Positions 32,929 through 35,844 of a stretch of 35,844 nucleotides of DNA are shown one piece after another. The translations under genes were made by a program, and so were the position numbers. Every line of letters begins with the position of its first letter. Within the stretch, counting starts at the first letter, position 1. A model generated the notes under the pieces. That model saw nothing but the letters and a program-made list of their open reading frames with translations, had not been told where the DNA came from and ran no database searches. Origin of the DNA: a bacterium (lineage in GTDB: Bacteria > CSSED10-310 > JAJRTK01); NCBI GenBank assembly GCA_024278345.1, contig JAJRTK010000086.1, positions 1-35,844 on the forward strand, given 5' to 3'.

Positions 32929-35121
32929 TCAGCGGGATCGAGCCCAGGAAAAGGGGTCTAGCAGCCGCAGGAGGCGGCGCCCCCCGGAAACTGGCCCCTG
33001 CAGCTCACGGTGAACGGCCAGAAGGAGGGAGCGGACCCTCCCGGCAGGCTCCGGTACCTTGCGTGATCCCAGGGCCGCCGCAAGGTGAATTTCAGTGAGG
33101 ACCGGGAACGAAGGAGAGAAGTCGGCTACGCGCTGGGCGAAACGCTCCCGACTTTCGCCATCTCGCCGCACAATCCCGGTTTCCGCTAACGCGTCGAGGG
33201 CCGCCCGGTAAGCCTGAAAAGGAATCCGGCCGCTCCGAAAGAAAGGCCGCCAACGCCGAAAAAACTTGATGCCGTAGATCCCAAGAAAGAGCAAACCCGC
33301 AAGGCGAAGGAGGATCGCAATTCCCGCGGGAAAGCTAAATGGCGGAGGGAGGCCCGCACTCTCCGGGACCTCGGCGCGGAGCTCTTGGAGAAGTAGCTCT
33401 CCAAGAAGAGTCTGCAATTCCCAGTCAGGCTCCGCGGGAGCCCGTGCCCCCAGCTTCGGCCGTGGATCGATGGGAACCCAGCCCGCGCCAGCCAGGTAGA
33501 TTTCGCACCAGGCACGGGCGTCGGCACCCCGAAGGAGCAGCGTCGATCCCTGTCTTTTCCGGGATTCAGGGACCGCGTATCCCGTGACAACGCGGCTGGG
33601 AAGACCCAGGCTCCGAAGGAGAAGTGCCGCGGACTGGGCAAAGAAAAGGGAATGCCCCTTTCGACTCCGAAAGAGGAATGAGCCCATGGGATCGTCTCGA
33701 TCCGCGGCGCGGCATTCACCCATGAGCGTTCCCCGCTCCCCGAGCCAGTCCCGGATTGCCAGGGCCCGGGCAAAAGGAGAGGAGGCGCGTTCCACGGGAA
33801 GAGCCGCGACAATCCGCCGCGCCAGATCCCCATAGCGCGGATCCGAGGGCGCACGGGACAGGATTGCCCGTTCCTCCCATGTCCAGTCTTGGTTTCCTGC
33901 CTCTTCGGCCAGCAATTCGGAGAGAGGAGTCGAAGGCAGCCGCGTCCGAAGTCCGTAGATCCAGCGGAAACGATGGCGCGAAGAGGTGGCCTCGGGCCAG
34001 ATCTCCAATGCATCTCCCAGGACAAAGGGCCGGATCCTCTCAGAGAGCAGCCCCACGCGGACTTCTACCGGGATTTGGTCCTCGGAGGAAGCGCCATGGA
34101 GAGGGAAAGTGGTCCGCGGAAAAGGGAGAGATCGCGGAGGCTCGAGGTTTTTGGCGTTGAGCTTTCCCAGGGACTCTTTTTCACCGTGGAGCCGGGGGTA
34201 GATGCCGGAGGAAAAATAGTAGAAGCCTCCGGGAGTAGAGGTCTCATTCCCAAAGAGGACCACCGCCACTGGTTCGGTGGCACCGAAGGTGGGGTCGAGC
34301 CGCTCTGGTTGGAGCCCTTCAAAGTAAGGGGAAAGCTGGGCTGCCCGAAGCTCCCCTTGGTTCGGAAGCCTTGTTCCCGGAGAGAGCCCCAGTCCCGGAC
34401 CTTCTGGCGAGGGTGGCGCCGGCGGCCCCAACCAGGCAAGGGATAACGCGGTTCCGGCCCCGGCAAGTCCCAGAAGCACGGCCTGGAGACCGAGCCGCCC
34501 ATTTTTGCTCTCACGGAGCAGCAATCCGGCCATGACCAGGGCTGTCAATCCGCCGAAAACCAGGAGAACCAAGGCCGGATCAAGCCCGTTGGTGAAGCTC
34601 CAATCCGAGAGAATCCGGGGCCGGTGGATTTGCCCGCTCCTGTGCCCTCCCAGGGCCGTCGCCACCGCCGTAGCGACAAAAGCAATCTCTAGGAAAACCG
34701 CCATGGGTTGCCGGCGAGCCAACATTTGCAGAAGAAAGCCGCCGGCCAACATTGCGGGGCACCAGAAGAGTATCTCCCCCAGCAAAAATAGGAGACCGGG
34801 ACCCAGTAGGTGGCTCAGTGCCTCGCTGTTGACCGCGCTGCCGGAAAACCAGCTTCCCCCAAGAAAAAAAAAGAGCCCCGCCGCCACCGCCACGCGGACA
34901 GGGAACCGCCTGTTCGCCAGAAAGGCCCCCGCCAATCCCCCCGCAAAGCAGAGAATGGTCCCTGCCAGTAAGACGGGAAAAACCGTCCAAGGCCAAAACA
35001 GAAGCCCTGCCGCCCCTGCCATGGCCAAGGAATGAAAGATAGAATGCAATGAGAGGGAGCTGGTTGAGCTCATGGAGAGAAACAGTGCTCCACCGGCCCC
35101 CCTTTCCACTTCGGCACCCAT
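32929..35121 (-). CDS. TgpA-like membrane protein with inactive transglutaminase-like domain
   Basis: 730-residue protein with about six N-terminal hydrophobic helices, a periplasmic domain and one more helix near 600-620. It ends in a DUF4129-like cytoplasmic tail (RIPFQAYRAALDALAETGIV, ESRERFAQRVADF). The transglutaminase core is recognisable (FFAQSAALLLRSLGLPSRVVTGYAV, AGWVPIDPRP). The catalytic Cys of the usual GHC-xxFA is Ser (GHSLFFA, about residue 491) and the catalytic His of DAHAW is Arg (DARAW, about 536); only the Asp of IDP remains. So it is predicted not to cleave or cross-link peptides. The ATG at 35121 follows GGAGG; a GTG five codons earlier is possible. Operon with MoxR. Confidence 0.88.
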   Translation of the reverse strand: MGAEVERGAGGALFLSMSSTSSLSLHSIFHSLAMAGAAGLLFWPWTVFPVLLAGTILCFAGGLAGAFLANRRFPVRVAVAAGLFFFLGGSWFSGSAVNSEALSHLLGPGLLFLLGEILFWCPAMLAGGFLLQMLARRQPMAVFLEIAFVATAVATALGGHRSGQIHRPRILSDWSFTNGLDPALVLLVFGGLTALVMAGLLLRESKNGRLGLQAVLLGLAGAGTALSLAWLGPPAPPSPEGPGLGLSPGTRLPNQGELRAAQLSPYFEGLQPERLDPTFGATEPVAVVLFGNETSTPGGFYYFSSGIYPRLHGEKESLGKLNAKNLEPPRSLPFPRTTFPLHGASSEDQIPVEVRVGLLSERIRPFVLGDALEIWPEATSSRHRFRWIYGLRTRLPSTPLSELLAEEAGNQDWTWEERAILSRAPSDPRYGDLARRIVAALPVERASSPFARALAIRDWLGERGTLMGECRAADRDDPMGSFLFRSRKGHSLFFAQSAALLLRSLGLPSRVVTGYAVPESRKRQGSTLLLRGADARAWCEIYLAGAGWVPIDPRPKLGARAPAEPDWELQTLLGELLLQELRAEVPESAGLPPPFSFPAGIAILLRLAGLLFLGIYGIKFFRRWRPFFRSGRIPFQAYRAALDALAETGIVRRDGESRERFAQRVADFSPSFPVLTEIHLAAALGSRKVPEPAGRVRSLLLAVHRELQGPVSGGRRLLRLLDPFSWARSR

Positions 35122-35147
35122 CACCGAGGCCTCCACTTCAGAGGGTG

Positions 35148-35844
35148 TTATGACTTCATCTTGGCGTACAGTTTCGTGGCCTCATTGCAGTTGATCAAGA
35201 GCTGAATGTTGTAGTTTCCTATGATTTTGAGATCCTGGGGCGTGGGAAGAGCGCCACCCGCCGTGCTTTCCAGTCGAGGCCGAAAGGCGCTCCAAATCCG
35301 ATCCACACGGTCAAGGAATTTCAGTATCGCGTCATCCGTGGTTTCGCTCAGGCCAAGACCTTCATCTCCCCCGCGCAGCCCCGTGTTTGACTTGTCGAAG
35401 AGCTCGAACGTCTTGCGAAGTCGCTTCCGGTTTTCTTCCCGGGCGACATCCAAGGCGATAAGAAAATACTCTTTCGACATTTTTTGACTCAGCATGCGCT
35501 GCCGACCCGCAATATTCACGGCATTGGCTGCTGATCCCTTGGACTGGGAGATCACGGATTTTGCTCGGGCGACGTACATTTCCACCGCCCGGTTGCTCTC
35601 TACGAGAAGTGAAAGCCCCAATTCGTCGAGCTTGAGTAAAACACTGGGCGGAAAAGCGCCTTGATCCGCTCCCGCTTCCAACTGGCCTTTGTATTGGGTC
35701 CAGATGCCAAGGATCTTTTCGAGTTGAGCCAGGATCTTCGGATCCTCCGTTGCCGGCAGTCCCAGACCTTTGTTGGGACCTATCAAATCCCCGTGTTTTT
35801 GCTTTACACTCCGCGGCGCCGCCCTGGTGGCACCGGCATCTTGC
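35148..35844 (-). CDS. PilJ-type sensor-domain protein (5' end outside window)
   Basis: The frame is open to the right window edge, so the N-terminus, probably with a signal peptide, is missing; 231 residues are visible. Two related helical units are present, each ending in a similar Asn-containing motif (LLVESNRAVEMYVARAK and LLINCNEATKLYAKMK). Between them is the PilJ/NarX-like signature IAGRQRMLSQKMSKEYF. In other proteins this domain is a periplasmic ligand sensor of type IV pili methyl-accepting or nitrate sensor proteins, but here no signalling domain follows, since the stop comes right after the second unit. It may be a free-standing periplasmic binding protein. It is 26 bp upstream of the TgpA-like gene, likely the same operon. 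Confidence 0.82.
   Translation of the reverse strand, partial: QDAGATRAAPRSVKQKHGDLIGPNKGLGLPATEDPKILAQLEKILGIWTQYKGQLEAGADQGAFPPSVLLKLDELGLSLLVESNRAVEMYVARAKSVISQSKGSAANAVNIAGRQRMLSQKMSKEYFLIALDVAREENRKRLRKTFELFDKSNTGLRGGDEGLGLSETTDDAILKFLDRVDRIWSAFRPRLESTAGGALPTPQDLKIIGNYNIQLLINCNEATKLYAKMKS

Overview
The window (35,844 bp, GC-rich) looks like a chromosomal stretch of a free-living Gram-negative-type bacterium. A PEGA-domain Ser/Thr kinase, many TPR proteins, a propeller/FN3 exoprotein, a secretin with Tad motor genes and a GMC oxidoreductase operon together suggest Acidobacteriota (Thermoanaerobaculia/Holophagae-like) or another deep non-pseudomonad lineage. No 16S gene is present, so this placement is an inference. 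No phage, IS transposase or CRISPR array was seen.

Layout. 1-3377 (minus): a Ser/Thr kinase running off the left edge, and an exported TPR protein. 3742-7917 (plus): a 1391-aa secreted P-domain/beta-propeller/FN3 protein with a hydrophobic hairpin inserted in one FN3 domain. 7918-8333: a cluster of structured repeats and a small kelch-like gene remnant. 8334-10456 (minus): a two-gene GMC oxidoreductase operon behind a promoter with two perfect 19-bp operators of PdhR/LldR type. 10964-13064 (plus): trpS and class I fructose-1,6-bisphosphatase. 13377-16231 (minus): a degenerate cyclase-homology/AAA protein and a zinc-ribbon membrane protein. 16414-17319 (plus): an EamA transporter that overlaps the Tad genes tail to tail. 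17309-21898 (minus): a compact Tad operon of cpaC secretin, a TadZ-TadA fusion and tadB. 22143-24571 (minus): gshA and a TPR protein. 24912-26036 (plus): a secreted trypsin-like protease with its terminator. 26120-26518 (minus): a small membrane protein. 26740-26813 (minus): tRNA-Cys. 27002-27547 (plus): an HD-like protein lacking the signature His. 27816-29390 (plus): a YtrA-type GntR regulator and a slipin. 29482-35844 (minus): PilJ-domain protein (off the right edge), TgpA-like protein lacking the transglutaminase Cys and His, MoxR ATPase and a long TPR protein.

The strongest non-gene signal is a ~44-bp repeat found five times, each in a different intergenic gap and never inside a gene (3474, 10749, 13193, 26637, 32850). 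It has conserved ends, a variable middle and an A/G-rich tail. Other points worth a second look are the TadZ-TadA fusion, the catalytically dead transglutaminase, the FN3 insertion, the hairpin array at 7976-8195, and the GMC operators whose regulator is not in the window.
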